The notes: generated from the letters alone by a model not told the origin. A stretch of 64,000 nt of DNA from Gigaspora rosea (GCA_003550325.1 QKWP01001226.1:91109-155108), one strand, 5' to 3'; positions 37,045 to 48,239 are shown, counted from the first letter of the stretch. Program-made: numbers and translations.

Positions 37045-37398
37045 ATGATTAAAATTGCCCAACGTAAATCATACCTTAAAAAATTTTCTGCGCCATTAAT
37101 TGAAGATATTACTGCGCTTAAACTTCATGATATTGTAAACCGTGTTTGTTCAGAAGTGGGGGCTGAAACGTCATATATAGCAGCATGGAGAAGCCTGGTT
37201 GCTAATAAAAAACGCAAGGCAGAGGAAGTAGACAAAAGTTATCAATGTATAAAACCATTACTTGATCATTTACTTGTAGCGAATCCAGGAAGTGTTGTGG
37301 TAAAAAAGTCGACGACAAAAATATGCTATTTTGATTTATGTATTTCTAATAGAATATGCTCTTGCGCACGTCGGGCCCTTATTTGTAATATTGTTTAA
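37045..37398 (+). pseudogene. MULE transposase N-terminal fragment (tentative)
   Basis: A 117-residue open frame. A middle stretch resembles the start of MuDR/MULE transposases: an AWRSL motif followed about 25 residues later by a helix with LLDHLLVANPGSVVV, where family members have a conserved L...L...NPG(S/T). Residues after that (ICYFDLCISNRICSCARR) could be the beginning of the next strand but are Cys-rich and diverged. The DDE catalytic part is absent; downstream sequence is non-coding and then the hAT-like element. The ATG start is plausible but unproven. Alternatively this is an unrelated hypothetical gene. Confidence 0.4.
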
Positions 37399-37494
37399 AA
37401 ATTAGGTCCTTATTTTTAATTCGGGTTCCTATCCGTAATTATCTTGACTTTTTGGGCCCTTATTTCTATAAATTATTGCAGGTCCTTATATCAT

Positions 37495-37850
37495 TAGGGA
37501 TGCATCGGTCCTGAAAAAGACCGGTCCAGGACCGGTCCCGGACTGGGACCGATAAGGACCGTGGGACCATTAAAGGACCGGTCCTGGGACCGGTCCTTGT
37601 AAACATAACTGTGATATTCGTATCACCCAATCAATTCTTGATCAGGTGTAACGTAGATCATATGATGTTTGTTTACATCTGACAGTAAATAATTACGTCA
37701 TTTTTGGCCAATAAAATCTTATGCATTAAGATGACGTAATCATTAAAGGACCGTTATAGGACCGAAGGACCGGACCGGACCTGGACCGTAAACACTATGA
37801 TAACGCCTCTTAGGGACCGGACCGGACCGGACCGGACTGATGCAACCCTA
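37495..37850. mobile_element. hAT-like MITE with GGACCGG arrays, 356 bp
   Basis: Exact octamer TATATCAT at 37487-37494 and 37851-37858. Ends are TAGGGATGCATCGGTCC and, inverted, TAGGGTTGCATCAGTCC (15 of 17). Arrays of ACCGGTCC / GGACCGG words fill 37505-37600 and 37745-37840; the centre is AT-rich and non-coding. Confidence 0.9.
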
Positions 37851-37858
37851 TATATCAT

Positions 37859-38290
37859 GAGTTAGGGTCAATCGATCTTGTGATAATCTCTGATCGTGAA
37901 TGATGAGACAAAGAGGTCTATATTTCTCATCATTATGATTGATAAGACATATTTACCTTTATACATCCCTTCATTTAATATTAAATAGACTTCAAAATAG
38001 GTTAAAAAATGTTTGTATTAGTGTTATCTAAAGGAATAGATTAACTATTTAATATTAATCTTTGACAAATCAGTCCGCATTATCCCTTGTATATAGGTTT
38101 TTTTATCTCTATTAAAAATTTTTTCATCCATTGTGGTTTTTATTTTGATTCTATTTAAGCAATTTATCAACAATTCATATTAACCAATTTAATTAATTCT
38201 TAATAATTAAATATATGTAAATAAATATTGATATCGATATGTAAATTTCTTTAAAGTTATAACAGATAAGTTACTTCACAATATTTTAAA
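37859..38290. other. AT-rich spacer, nothing recognised
   Basis: Sequence between two hAT-like elements. No gene or repeat structure recognised. Confidence 0.45.
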
Positions 38291-38298
38291 CAGAATGG

Positions 38299-38721
38299 TA
38301 GTGATACAAATCGATGAAAATTTTTCAATCGATTAGTTGATAGATCATTTTATCCAACTAATCGATTAATCGATTTTATTCAACTAATCGATTAGTTGGC
38401 GATTAATCGACTAATCGATTAATCAATTAGTTGACTAATCGATTGACAATCGATTAATTGAATAAATAATAAACGAAACTTGGTAAAATACACGTAAGGT
38501 AGCAACTGAAAACAGCCAGGTTGACATTCTTATATGATCAGTTGATTAAACGACCAATTGACTAATTGATTAATTAGTCGATTAACAAATTAGTTGGCCA
38601 ATCGATTAATCGATTAGTCGACTAATCGATTAATCGACTAAGTTGGGTCTGTAAAATTCAAATCGATTAGTTGTTAACTTTTACAACTAATCGATTAATT
38701 TGATTTTCGATTTGTATCACT
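38299..38721. mobile_element. hAT-like MITE with ATCGATTAG arrays, 423 bp
   Basis: Exact octamer CAGAATGG at 38291-38298 and 38722-38729. Perfect terminal repeats TAGTGATACAAATCGA / TCGATTTGTATCACTA. Both sides are built from ACTAATCGATTAATCGA words. Non-coding. Confidence 0.9.
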
Positions 38722-38729
38722 ACAGAATG

Positions 38730-39289
38730 GTATAGAAAAAGCAATATTTTTTTTAAAGTTTTAAACTTGACGTTTTTTCTACGTGACAATAATTACATTT
38801 GTGCAAATAACAAACCCAGTAATAACATAAATGACCACATGGAACTAAAACATATTTTCTGATACATTTTAGCAAAATTATTTTATTAATAATTAAAATA
38901 ATTATAGTAATTATGCTTTTAACTAAATCTTGTTTAATAATTTGTAGAAGTATAAAAAAGCCAATTGAATCTAGCTTTATTGCTTGTAACTATCTTAACA
39001 AAAATTGATGTTCCTTTAAATTTATACAACCCCATGAACGATTCTTCATTCGAATTTGTGCATTTTTCTGAATCAATGACCATTGCATGAAACGTTAGTA
39101 TATAAGATAAAATAATGCTGATACAATTTAGAACAAAGATTGTTTATTCACGTTTTATTTCATTAATACAATTAATTCAGACCCAGGTCAAACCATTAAT
39201 GTGCTTTGATCATAAGCCGGGTTGCTAACTCTTCTGTCCAAAAAACGGACCGTCTGAGCTAAAAACGCTTTTTATGACAGTTCGTACAA
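38730..39289. other. AT-rich spacer, nothing recognised
   Basis: Flank of the large TIR-bounded element. No gene or repeat structure recognised. Confidence 0.4.
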
Positions 39290-39443
39290 CCTAGGGGTTA
39301 GTAAAACTACGGGGGCCAACTTATATGATCTAATAAAATGACTTGCATAATTTTGTGTAACAATCAAATAGATTGATAATAAAAAAATCTGCGATACTAT
39401 ACTAACGAGTCTTTTAGCAATAATAACCAAGCATTGATTCAAC

Positions 39444-40001
39444 TATAGTTGCTGGTGAAATTAAACCATTTCACCAGGTGAAATGGTGAAATAGTTTCAC
39501 CAGAATTACACCAAAATTTTATTTTGGTGAATTGGTGAAATTGGTGAAATTGGTGAATTGGTGAATTGGTGAAATTGGTGAAATTGGTGAATTGGTGAAT
39601 TGTTGAATTGGTGAAATGGTGAAATGGTGAATTGAATTGGTGAAACAGTGAATTGGTGAAATGGTGAAATAGTGAATTGGTGAAACAGTGAATTGGTAAA
39701 ATGGTGAATTGGTGAATTTGCTCAGTCCTATAAAAAGTTAATAGTTCTGACCTCAAAGTGTGACTGTAAAAACATAAAATGTAAAAACTTGAACAAAAAC
39801 CTAACCGAATTCCAGGCTGAAATAATTCCAGACTCTGGAAATTCACCATTTTACCAATTCACCCAATTCACCATTTCACCAATTTACCAATTCACCAATT
39901 ACACCAATTCACCAGTTACACCAGTTTCACCATTACCGATTGTGATTGGTGAAATGGTGAAATCATTTCACTACTCTGATTTAATTTCACCAGTATCTAT
40001 A
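39444..40001. mobile_element. hAT-like MITE with GGTGAAAT arrays, 558 bp
   Basis: Exact octamer GATTCAAC at 39436-39443 and 40002-40009. Ends are TATAGTTGCTGGTGAAATTA and, inverted, TATAGATACTGGTGAAATTA (17 of 20). Arrays of GGTGAAATTGGTGAATTGG fill 39480-39715, and the inverted ACCAATTCACC form fills 39840-39960. The open frames at 39439-39849 and 39789-40040 are translations of the repeat. Confidence 0.9.
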
Positions 40002-41237
40002 GATTCAACATATGTTATTGCTATACTCTATTGCCACTAGTTGGTAGGTTTATATAGAGATTGCATACATATTGGTATTTGCAGGGGCAAAATTTACTTC
40101 TTTAAAAATAATTGAAATTGTTAAATGCAATCTTATTACTAATTCTATATATACTTAACAAAACTATACTTTGTAAATTAGTTAAAGAGATGCTTCAATA
40201 TGTATATGATATTAAGGTAAAATATCATTAGTAAAATTTATAGTGGTGAAATTTTTCAAAAGATCTTGCGGACCTGTGAAATCTTTTGGCAAGCTGCAAT
40301 ATAATTCGAAATATTTTATTTCGAAATAAATTGAAATATTTTCAATTATTTTAGACCTGGGAAACCAAGCTGGATTAGTATATCTGTAACCTGGGTCATA
40401 TCAAGGGCATATTGGATGTATTGGACTATATTTTCAAAATATTTCAAAATATTTCAAAATATTTCAAAATTTTGTGGGATGTTACAAGATCAGATTAGAT
40501 CTTTATAAATTAGATTTTTTTCATTTTGTTTTTTGTTTTTATTTGTTTTTCTTTTATTTATTTTTTTAATTTTTTTTTACACTTTACAAAAACAATAGTC
40601 TTTTGCAAGAAAACCAACAACTATTCGGCACTTTGTAAGAACACCAATTTGACTTTGCGTGCCAACTCAGACTTCTGACAATTTGTAACAATACAACTGA
40701 TTTCTCTAGTAATTTCTAAATTTCCAAGAACACTTTTTTAAAGAGATAATTTAGTTTGGCACAAGTTTTCACAAGTTTTTGCAAAGTTTCGCTTTATTTA
40801 TTTTTTTGTTTGACATTTTTTTTTTTTGGTTTTTTTTTTAAACTTTTTTTATTAATTTATTTTATTCTAGCACTTTGTGAGAACACTAACTTCTCTAGCA
40901 CTTTGCAAGAACATACTAGAAAAAAGAGAGAAACGAAGGTGATAGTCAAAACAAAAGGGATAGCTGAAGCAAAAACAATAATTAAAACAAAGAAGCGAAG
41001 ATAATAGCTAACTGTGGGATGTGTGGAAATAAGTATATAGAGTTAGTTTTTTATTTTTTTTCTACAAATAGTAATGGAATTAGATGCGACAAAGTGCAAA
41101 AGTAGTTAAAATAATGTGTAGTAATGTAAAATGATACTGTAAAAAATGTATAATAATTAAAATATAATATATAATAAAATATGTAATATTTATTAAAATA
41201 TATATTTAATTTATATTCTTGCATGTAATTTATATGT

Positions 41238-41875
41238 TGTTATATTTGTATAATTTTAGTATATTAGTATTAGGAAAATATTATAGAGTTATTAAGAATA
41301 GTACAAATTTTATTGAACCAACCAAATCTGTAGTATTAGTTTTAGTAGAAACACTTTTCTCCGTTCTTAAAAAGGAGCCATTTTCACTATAACTCCTATA
41401 ATAGTATGATATCTTAGTACATTATCATAGTACATTATCTTAGTACATTATCATAGTACATTATCTTAGTACATTATCTTAGTACATTATCTTAGTACAT
41501 TATCTTAGTACGTTATCTTAGTATGTTATCTTAATATGTTATCTTAGTACGTTATATTAGAACATTATCTTAATATGTTATTGTAAAAATCCCAAGTTTT
41601 TACAGATATATAAACTCTGTCTTTTTTCCCAAGACAGAGTAGGTTCAGTTCTCTACTTCCCTTCTTTTAAAAAAAAAGGTTCCGTTCTTTACTTTTCTTC
41701 CTTTCTAAAAACATTTGTACTTTAAAATATTACATCTAATAAATTAATATTATCCTTAATCTTTATTTTTATATTGTCTTTTTATTTTCTTATTTTCCTT
41801 TATTTTCACATTCTTTACCCTCTCACATGTTAAGTTAAGTGATATAGTTACTTGCCTAAAAGTTACTATATTACA
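41238..41875 (+). repeat. 5' LTR, 638 bp
   Basis: Starts TGTTATATTTGTATAATTTT and ends TTACTATATTACA. It contains a tandem array of a 13-mer, CTTAGTACATTAT with variants, at about 41400-41580. A directly repeated relative is at 44702-45782. Confidence 0.85.
41400..41580. repeat. 13-bp tandem repeat in the LTR
   Basis: About thirteen copies of CTTAGTACATTAT, drifting to CTTAGTACGTTAT and CTTAATATGTTAT toward the right. The 3' LTR has the same array, interrupted by two MITEs (44875-44935, 45108-45170, 45418-45475). Confidence 0.85.
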
Positions 41876-43388
41876 GTTTTGGCGATGACGACAGGACCTA
41901 CAACTTTTTGTGTCTGTGATTTTCAATCTTTTATTTAAAATTTATTTTCTTCTTAGTTTCTTTCTTTTCTTCTTTTTCTTTCTTTTTCTTTCTTTTTCTT
42001 TCTTTTCTTGCTTTTCTTCTTTTATATACTGTATTTAGTTAACAAATCTTGTCCATTTTGAAACTTTCTTTATCCTTTCTCTTGTTGTAATACAAAGCTT
42101 CTTTTAAGTTATACAAAAGTTATTTTTGGTTACACAAAGCTCAAAATATTCGTACTAGTTGGAACTGTATAGACCTTTAATTTTGAGCAATGTTATACAA
42201 AACCAACTTTTATTCATTTACAAGCCCTTTTATTACATACTATATACAATCTTATTTAAAAACTTATATTCCTTAAATTACCTTTTTATTATTAATTTTC
42301 TTGTTTCTTGCTTTTATTAAATCCTTTTTATTATTATAAACTATTTTTTTTTAAAAATGAAATATTTTTCTTTTAATCACAAAGCTTATTATTTTTGGAA
42401 ACAAAAAAACAAAAGAGACTTTTAAAACAAAATATACTTTATCAAATTCTTACAACTTCATATTCAATTCTTAAACAAAATAATTATAAAAATTCATTTA
42501 TTTATAATCTTAAAAATTTCTCTTCAACAATCATATAATTTTTATTTTTATTATTTTCTTTTGAATTTAAAATTTGATTCTGAATTTTGGTTTTTGGATT
42601 TAATGGCTTGGATTAATGGAAATTTTATTTTTTTTCTTTAATTTTTTTTATTTTTATTTTATATTCTTTCTTTTATATTTAGAGAACATGAGCCCTATTT
42701 ACAATTTCGCCATTCATACTTGAATAATATTGGGTATAAAAGAATTTTTTAAATTAATATTTTTCTTTGAATATAAAGCCATCGTCTTTATATCTTATAA
42801 CCCTTTATCTATCATATAAAGGTTCTTTAGTTTTTTTAAATTGTGAATTTTTTCCAATTCTATAGGAATTGAGGCTATAATGCTTAAAATTTTTGGTTTA
42901 TTATTATTATTTATTATTTTTTTTGGATCCAAATTTTGAATTAAGGCAGGAATCTTGAATTTTATTTTTATTATTATTATTTTTTTCCAATTCTTGGTGA
43001 ATTGAGGCTAGATAAAGCTTTGTATTTAATGTGAATATATGAACTATTTATTTTATTCCTCTTAATTCATCGATATATTCTGGTTAACCACCCCTATTCA
43101 GATTTTTTTTTACTTATCTATTATTTGATTTTATTTATTAGTACTCTGATCAAGTATTAATATTTTTTTTACAATTATTTTCTTTCGATTATTTTTTTCT
43201 TTTCAAACAATTATTTTATTTGCAATTTACAAATGAATTTTAGTAGCTACCTTATCGATTATACCTTTTAAATTTTTGTTTACATTTCGTCAAATTAATT
43301 CGAAGATTTCATTTCATTTTTTTTATTGACATTTTTTTTTTTGCAAATAATTTTTCTTTTCAAAGATTATACTTTTTAAAATTTCGTT

Positions 43389-43401
43389 TTTTTTTTTTTA
43401 A

Positions 43402-43455
<54 letters not shown>
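43389..43455. repeat. T-run followed by A-run
   Basis: A long T homopolymer, starting with a short A interruption, runs directly into a long A homopolymer. This is a self-complementary tract inside the LTR element interior. Exact lengths in such tracts are unreliable. Confidence 0.7.
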
Positions 43456-43643
43456 TTTTCTTTAAAAAACTTTATTTATTCAAATATACCAATATTTACA
43501 ATAATAATTTCATAAAAACTTTAATTCTTTATTATTTTTTTAATCCTGCTCATTAGGATCCAAATTTTCTTTTCCTATAATTTAAATTTTATAATCAATT
43601 TAATATAAGAAATTTAATATTACAAAATATCTATACTAAAATA

Positions 43644-44138
43644 CTAAAACTTACCCAATCGTCTTCTTAATATTCCAATTTTACGATTTAACAACTCTTT
43701 TTCTTCTTCCAAACAACCTAAATACTCCAACATTTCCAACTTTTCTTTACTCAAAGCATTAAAATCTGCACGCAATGCATTAAAATCTTGTTGCATCTCC
43801 ACAAACATTCCTAATATTTGAATAAAATCTAACTTCAAAGAATTTCTTCTTTCTAAGATACTATCTCGGTCTCCTTTTAAAAGATCTAATTCATTCTCTT
43901 TAGCTTCTAGCTTCTCTTTTATTTCATATAACTCCTTTGTGACTGCTTCAATACTTTGCAACCAGTTCACCCTAGGCTCGTTTACAATACTTTCTTCTTC
44001 TTCATCTCTAACTTCTTTTTCAGCTTCTTCTTTTACAATATCTTCTTCTGTTATTTTTTCTTCTTTAGCAACTTCTTGCATACTAGCCAAATTATTTAAT
44101 TTTAACTTATAATTATTATCGAATTCTTTTAAATACAC
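43644..44138 (-). CDS. coiled-coil protein, antisense inside the LTR element
   Basis: A 164-residue open frame on the strand opposite to the retroelement. Residues 20-60 are very acidic (EEEAEK/DEEEES-like). Residues about 60-160 show long Leu/Ile/Lys/Glu heptad-like periodicity (IEAVTKELYEIKEKLEAKEN ...), typical of a coiled coil, with a basic end (RKIGILRRRLGKF). There is no signal peptide, membrane segment, zinc finger or catalytic motif. It is the only non-repetitive open frame in the interior, and its composition is unlike the T-rich surroundings. It may be an antisense element protein, a captured host fragment or a chance product. No intron is evident; I do not recognise the family. Confidence 0.5.
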   Translation of the reverse strand: MYLKEFDNNYKLKLNNLASMQEVAKEEKITEEDIVKEEAEKEVRDEEEESIVNEPRVNWLQSIEAVTKELYEIKEKLEAKENELDLLKGDRDSILERRNSLKLDFIQILGMFVEMQQDFNALRADFNALSKEKLEMLEYLGCLEEEKELLNRKIGILRRRLGKF

Positions 44139-44389
44139 AATATTAATTACTTACTAAACAACATTATTTTCAATAAACTCAACTTCTTCCATTTCTTTTT
44201 CGCCTTCTTCTTTCTTCAATAATTGTTTTTTCTTTTTTAAAAATCAGGAAAATTTTTGGTTACGAGGCATTTTCAAAATAGTATTCAAACCATAATTTTG
44301 ATTATCCTTTTATTTACTGATGATCTAATTTTAATTATCTAATTTTGGACATTTTTAAACCCTATTTTTTTCTAAATTTATACCTTGGT

Positions 44390-44470
44390 AATATGGAGCA
44401 GTGGTTTGAGTGAGTAATTGTCTGATTAACAGTCTCGAAGTTCGAATCATGCTTAAGGAGAGTTCATACA
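44390..44470 (+). other. tRNA-like sequence (possible SINE head)
   Basis: TGGAGCAGTGGTTTGAG resembles box A; AAGTTCGAATCAT resembles box B about 35 bp later. There is no good acceptor or anticodon stem pairing, so it is not a functional tRNA gene. It sits near the 3' end of the LTR element interior. Confidence 0.35.
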
Positions 44471-44933
44471 GATATATTAGGCAAAACATACTAATATATT
44501 CTGAGGCCCTTAGGTTGCAGTGATGTATCACAAGGTGTTATTTAGACTATTTTATTCTTTTTTTTTATTTTTTTTATATATATTTATTAAATTATTATTT
44601 TATTTTTTTTTATTTGTTTTTTTATTTTTATTATTATTATTTTTAAAACTATTATTATTTTCTTAAATTTTGCGGAGCAAAATTTTTGAAGGAGGGAATA
44701 GTATTATATTTGTATAATTTTAGTATATTAGTATTAGGAAAATATTATAGAGTTATTAAGAATAGTACAAATTTTATTGAACCAACCAAATCTGTAGTAT
44801 TAGTTTTAGTAGAAACACTTTTTTCCGTTCTTAAAAAGGAGCCATTTTCAATATAACTCCTATGATAGTATGATATCTTAGTACACTCTTAGTACGTTAT
44901 CATAGTACATTATCTTAGTATGTTATTATAGTA

Positions 44934-45106
44934 CAGTCACACTCCTATATAATCACACCATTGGGACTGATAAAAAGTATTCTTATATAGAAATGTGCTT
45001 ATGTAAAAAGTAATTTTTATAAGTTTAATAGTAGTTGGTTCAAGAAATAAAGGTGCTTATAAAGAAATGTGCTTATATAGGAGGTGCTTATATGGGAGTA
45101 TGACTG
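44934..45106. mobile_element. pogo-like MITE, 173 bp
   Basis: Ends are CAGTCACACTCCTATATAAT and, inverted, CAGTCATACTCCCATATAAG, flanked by TA at 44932-44933 and 45107-45108. It interrupts the 13-bp array of the 3' LTR. Related ends lie at 1-110 and 5806-9047. Confidence 0.8.
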
Positions 45107-45169
45107 TACGTTTTCTTAGTACGTTATCTTAGTACGTTATCTTAGTACGTTATCTTAGTACGTTATCTT

Positions 45170-45417
45170 CAGTGTTGGCTTGACCAGACCAATTTGATCA
45201 TTGGACCAGACCAATTTGACCAATTTGACCAGTCTGGTCAAAGGACCTGTACTGGTCAAATTGGTCAAATAGCATATTTAATATAATTTATTATATAATA
45301 TATATATAATATTTATATAATAGACTTGACCAATTTGACCAGTTTGACCAATTGACCAATTTGACCAGACCAATTTGACCAGCAAATTTTGGTTGACCAC
45401 CATATCACCCAATGCTG
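45170..45417. mobile_element. hAT-like MITE with TTGACCAG arrays, 248 bp
   Basis: Flanked by GTTATCTT at 45162-45169 and 45418-45425; the host 13-mer contains this word, so the TSD is less decisive. Ends are CAGTGTTGG and, inverted, CAGCATTGGG. Filled with TTTGACCAGACCAATTTGAC words. No coding capacity. Confidence 0.75.
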
Positions 45418-47643
45418 GTTATCTTAATATGTTATCTTAGTACGTTATATTAGAACATTATCTTAATACGTTATTGTAAAAATCCCAAGTTTTTACAGAT
45501 ATATAAACCCTGTCTTTTCTCCCAAGACAGAGTAGGTTTAGTTCTCTATTTCCCTTCTTTTCTAAAAAGGTTTGTCTTTTAAAAATCTTCTTTTCTAAAA
45601 ATACTTGTACTTAAAAATCTTATATTTAATAAACTGATATTATCCTTTGACTATAAATTTTATATTTTTTATTCTGTTATTTTATTTTCTTGTTTATATT
45701 TTCTCATTATCTTCACATTCCTTACCCTCTTACATGTTAAGTCAAGTGATATAGTTACTTGCCTAAAAGTTACTATATTACAATGTATTTGTCCTTGTAC
45801 AATTTAAGTTTTTATACATTATATATAATTACTTATATAAATTACCTAATAAAGATATAAGCAAGTCCTCACCTAAAAAATATATATATATATATATATA
45901 TTTAATTTAAAAATGTAATATATATAATGTATAGTGATGATAATAAAAAAATATAAAATTTCATATTAAATTGTGAAAATTTTAAAAATTTTTAAAATTT
46001 GCGAAATATTGCAAAATATTGCAGATTTACAAGATAATATGCGATATATTACCTCCTGTGACCTCCTAAAAGGTCAAATTATATTGTAAAATATTGTGAA
46101 ATAGACCAAATAAAAAATGGAAACCTCTTTTTAATTATCCACTTCAGGGGTCACAGGAGATAATATTTCGCATATTATCATATAAATTTGCAATATTTTG
46201 CAATATTTTGCAATAATTCGCAAAATTTTAAAATTTTTTAAAATTTTCACAATTTAATATAAAATTTATATTTTTTTATTATCATCATTATACATTATGT
46301 ATATTATATTTTTAAATTAAATATATATTTTAATAAATGTTATGTATTTTATTATATATTATATTTTAATTATTATACATTTTTTACAGTATTATTTTGC
46401 ATTACAACATATTATTTTAACTACTTCACACTTTGTCACATCTAATTCCATTACTATTTTAAAAGAAAAAATAAAAAACTAACTCTATACACTTATTTTC
46501 ACACACTCTACAGTTAGCTATTATCTTTGTTTCTTTGTTTTAACTATTGTTTTTGCTTCAGCTATCTCTTTTGTTTTGACTATCACCTTCGTTTCTCTCT
46601 TTTTTCTAGTATGTTCTTGCAAAGTGCTAGAGAAGTTAGTGTTTTCACAAAGTGCCAGAATAAAATAAATTAATAAAAAAAGTTTAAAAAAAAAACCAAA
46701 AAACAAAAAATGGTAAACAAAAAATAAATAAAAGCGAAACTTTGCAAAAACTTGCAAAAACTTGTGCCAAACTAAATCATCTCTTTAAAGAAGCATTCTT
46801 GAAAATTTAGAAATTGCTGGAGAAATCAGTTGTGTGTTCTTGCAAAGTGTCAGAAGTCTGAGTTGGTGCGCAAAATCAATTTGGTTTTTTTGCAAAGTGC
46901 TGAATAGTTGTTGGTTTTCTTGCAAAAGCTAATTTTTGTAAAGTGTGAAAAAAATTAAAAAAATAAATAAAAATAAAAGAAAAACAAAACAAAATCAAAA
47001 AACAAACCGAAAAAAGATCTAATTTATAAATGATCTAATATGATCTTGTAACATCATACAAAATTTTGAAATATTTTGAAATATTTTGAAATATTTTGAA
47101 AATATAGTCCAATATGCCCTTGGTATGAACAGGTTACAGATATACTCACCTAGCTTAGGTCTAAAATATTTTAAAAATATTTCGAATTATTTTGAACTAA
47201 AGTATTTTTGAAATTACTTCTGAAATATTTTGAAACCTGCAGTTCGCAAGTTCTTTCAAAAAATTTCACTAACTAGTTTGGCTTTGAGTAATTAAAATAA
47301 AGACAGTTTGAATCAGTTTATAGGCTTTGAGTTGTGTGTATGATCTCTTACTTTTGTTTTTTTTATCTTATATGAATATATGATTCAGTTTTATTAACAA
47401 TAAAAGAGCAGCTATAAAAGTTCTTTATGATTAATTATCTACTTTTGTCTATTTCGAGTTTCGAAAAAAAAAGAAATCCTGGTAGGCAGGTTATTTCTAA
47501 AAAAAATTAACAATCAAGACTTTGACTGATCGAACACGATATATATGAATTTATATGATTTTCATATAAAATGACAATTTTCGCATTACTATTAAACTTG
47601 TGTAACATTGGAGTTGTCCCCCCGTAGTTTTACTAACCCCTAG

Positions 47644-47985
47644 GTACAACTAACCTGAAATTCATTAACTAACCATTATAACTAACCATTATAACAACTA
47701 ATTAAATCAAAACTATAATTTAAGGTTACATAACTGGTAGATACGTGCGTGCGACGTACGCAGATAGTACACCATATTTATATGCTGGCATTATATATAT
47801 ATATATATATATTGGTTTTGTTTTCAACGATCTAGTTAAAAAGATTAAAAAGACTGTAGGGTTCCAAAATACTTTTTAAGCGTCGAACGGATCAAGATCA
47901 AGTTTAGCATTAAGGATGGCGTCTTACTAAAAAATTTCGAAGATATTCAAAGATATTTGGAATTTTACAATCTTCTAAAAGTTCG
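47644..47985. other. spacer, nothing recognised
   Basis: Begins with the right-hand GTACAAC repeat of the composite element. A short AT dinucleotide run lies at about 47790-47812. No coding pattern found. Confidence 0.4.
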
Positions 47986-47989
47986 ACAT

Positions 47990-48190
47990 TCAAGATCGTT
48001 ATCAATTTGAAGTTTATTAAAATCAAGGTTTAAAGAAGTCAGAGAAAATTTTTGCTATGTGCATCTCCTCATTAGCATTGATTCCATTCTTATTACGAGC
48101 TAAAGAAGTTAATATATTGTTTGTGTTGAGTGTCTCTGCTAATGCTTTTACTCTTTCGTCACTAATACGATTCTCTTAGAGGGAGAACGT
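47990..48190 (-). pseudogene. LRR (ribonuclease-inhibitor type) fragment
   Basis: Minus-strand reading from about 48165 gives NRISDERVKALAETLNTN and then ILTSL, the phasing of RNI-type leucine-rich repeats (N.I.......ALAE.L..N..L.SL). It then degenerates, with a stop near 48005. It is the same family as 49070-49335 and 50870-51340. Confidence 0.6.
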
Positions 48191-48239
48191 ATTCAGAGAA
48201 TTAATTTTCTTAATAGCATATGCTACTACTTTCCTCCGA

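Larger units (their letters stand above)
41238..45782 (+). mobile_element. non-autonomous LTR retrotransposon
   Basis: Two related LTRs (41238-41875 and 44702-45782) in direct orientation, with the 4-mer ATGT before the left LTR (41234-41237) and after the right one (45783-45786). The sequence after the 5' LTR (TTTTGGCGATGACGACAGGA) is in primer-binding position. AAGGAGGGAA before the 3' LTR is a polypurine tract, setting plus orientation. The 2.8-kb interior lacks gag, protease, reverse transcriptase and integrase. It is mostly T-rich low complexity with one antisense open frame. Non-autonomous of LARD/TRIM type. The 3' LTR is longer because it carries two MITEs. Confidence 0.85.
44702..45782 (+). 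repeat. 3' LTR, 1,081 bp including two MITEs
   Basis: Directly repeats the 5' LTR (ATATTAGTATTAGGAAAATA, then TTCTTAAAAAGGAGCCATTT) and ends TTACTATATTACA at 45782. The extra length is the elements at 44934-45106 and 45170-45417. Its first bases are TATTATA against TGTTATA in the 5' LTR. Confidence 0.85.
40240..47290. mobile_element. large foldback, arms over 1 kb, split by an LTR element
   Basis: The left arm (40240-41237, continued at 45787-46090) and the right arm (46160-47290) are inverted copies. Outer ends are TAGTGGTGAAATTTTTCAAA and, inverted, TAGTTAGTGAAATTTTTTGA. Shared blocks are ATCTGTAACCTGGGTCATAT, ACAAGATCAGATTAGATCTT, GCACTTTGCAAGAACA and an A-rich stretch. That stretch gives matching open frames at 40756-41004 (plus) and 46521-46757 (minus), with a shared STLQEHTRKKRETKVIVKTK. 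The arms meet near 46125. No catalytic domain is present; the paired frames may be coincidence of homologous sequence. Confidence 0.7.
39290..47643. mobile_element. 8.35-kb TIR-bounded composite element
   Basis: The ends are inverted copies with a perfect 25-bp match (39290-39314 against 47619-47643), beginning CTAGGGGTTAGTAAAACTAC and followed by GGGGG. A further CAACT agrees after a one-base gap. The 7-mer GTACAAC flanks both sides (39283-39289 and 47644-47650). Inside are a hAT-like element, a large foldback and an LTR retrotransposon with two MITEs. No transposase is recognised. Without the later insertions the core is about 3.2 kb. The superfamily is undetermined. Confidence 0.75.

Noticed and set aside
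39439..40040. Open frames rich in HQFTNSPIHQF-type repeats
   Set aside because: They translate the GGTGAAAT subterminal arrays of a hAT-like MITE.
44390..44470. Possible tRNA gene
   Set aside because: Box A and box B words are present but there is no acceptor stem or convincing anticodon arm. A SINE head is more likely.
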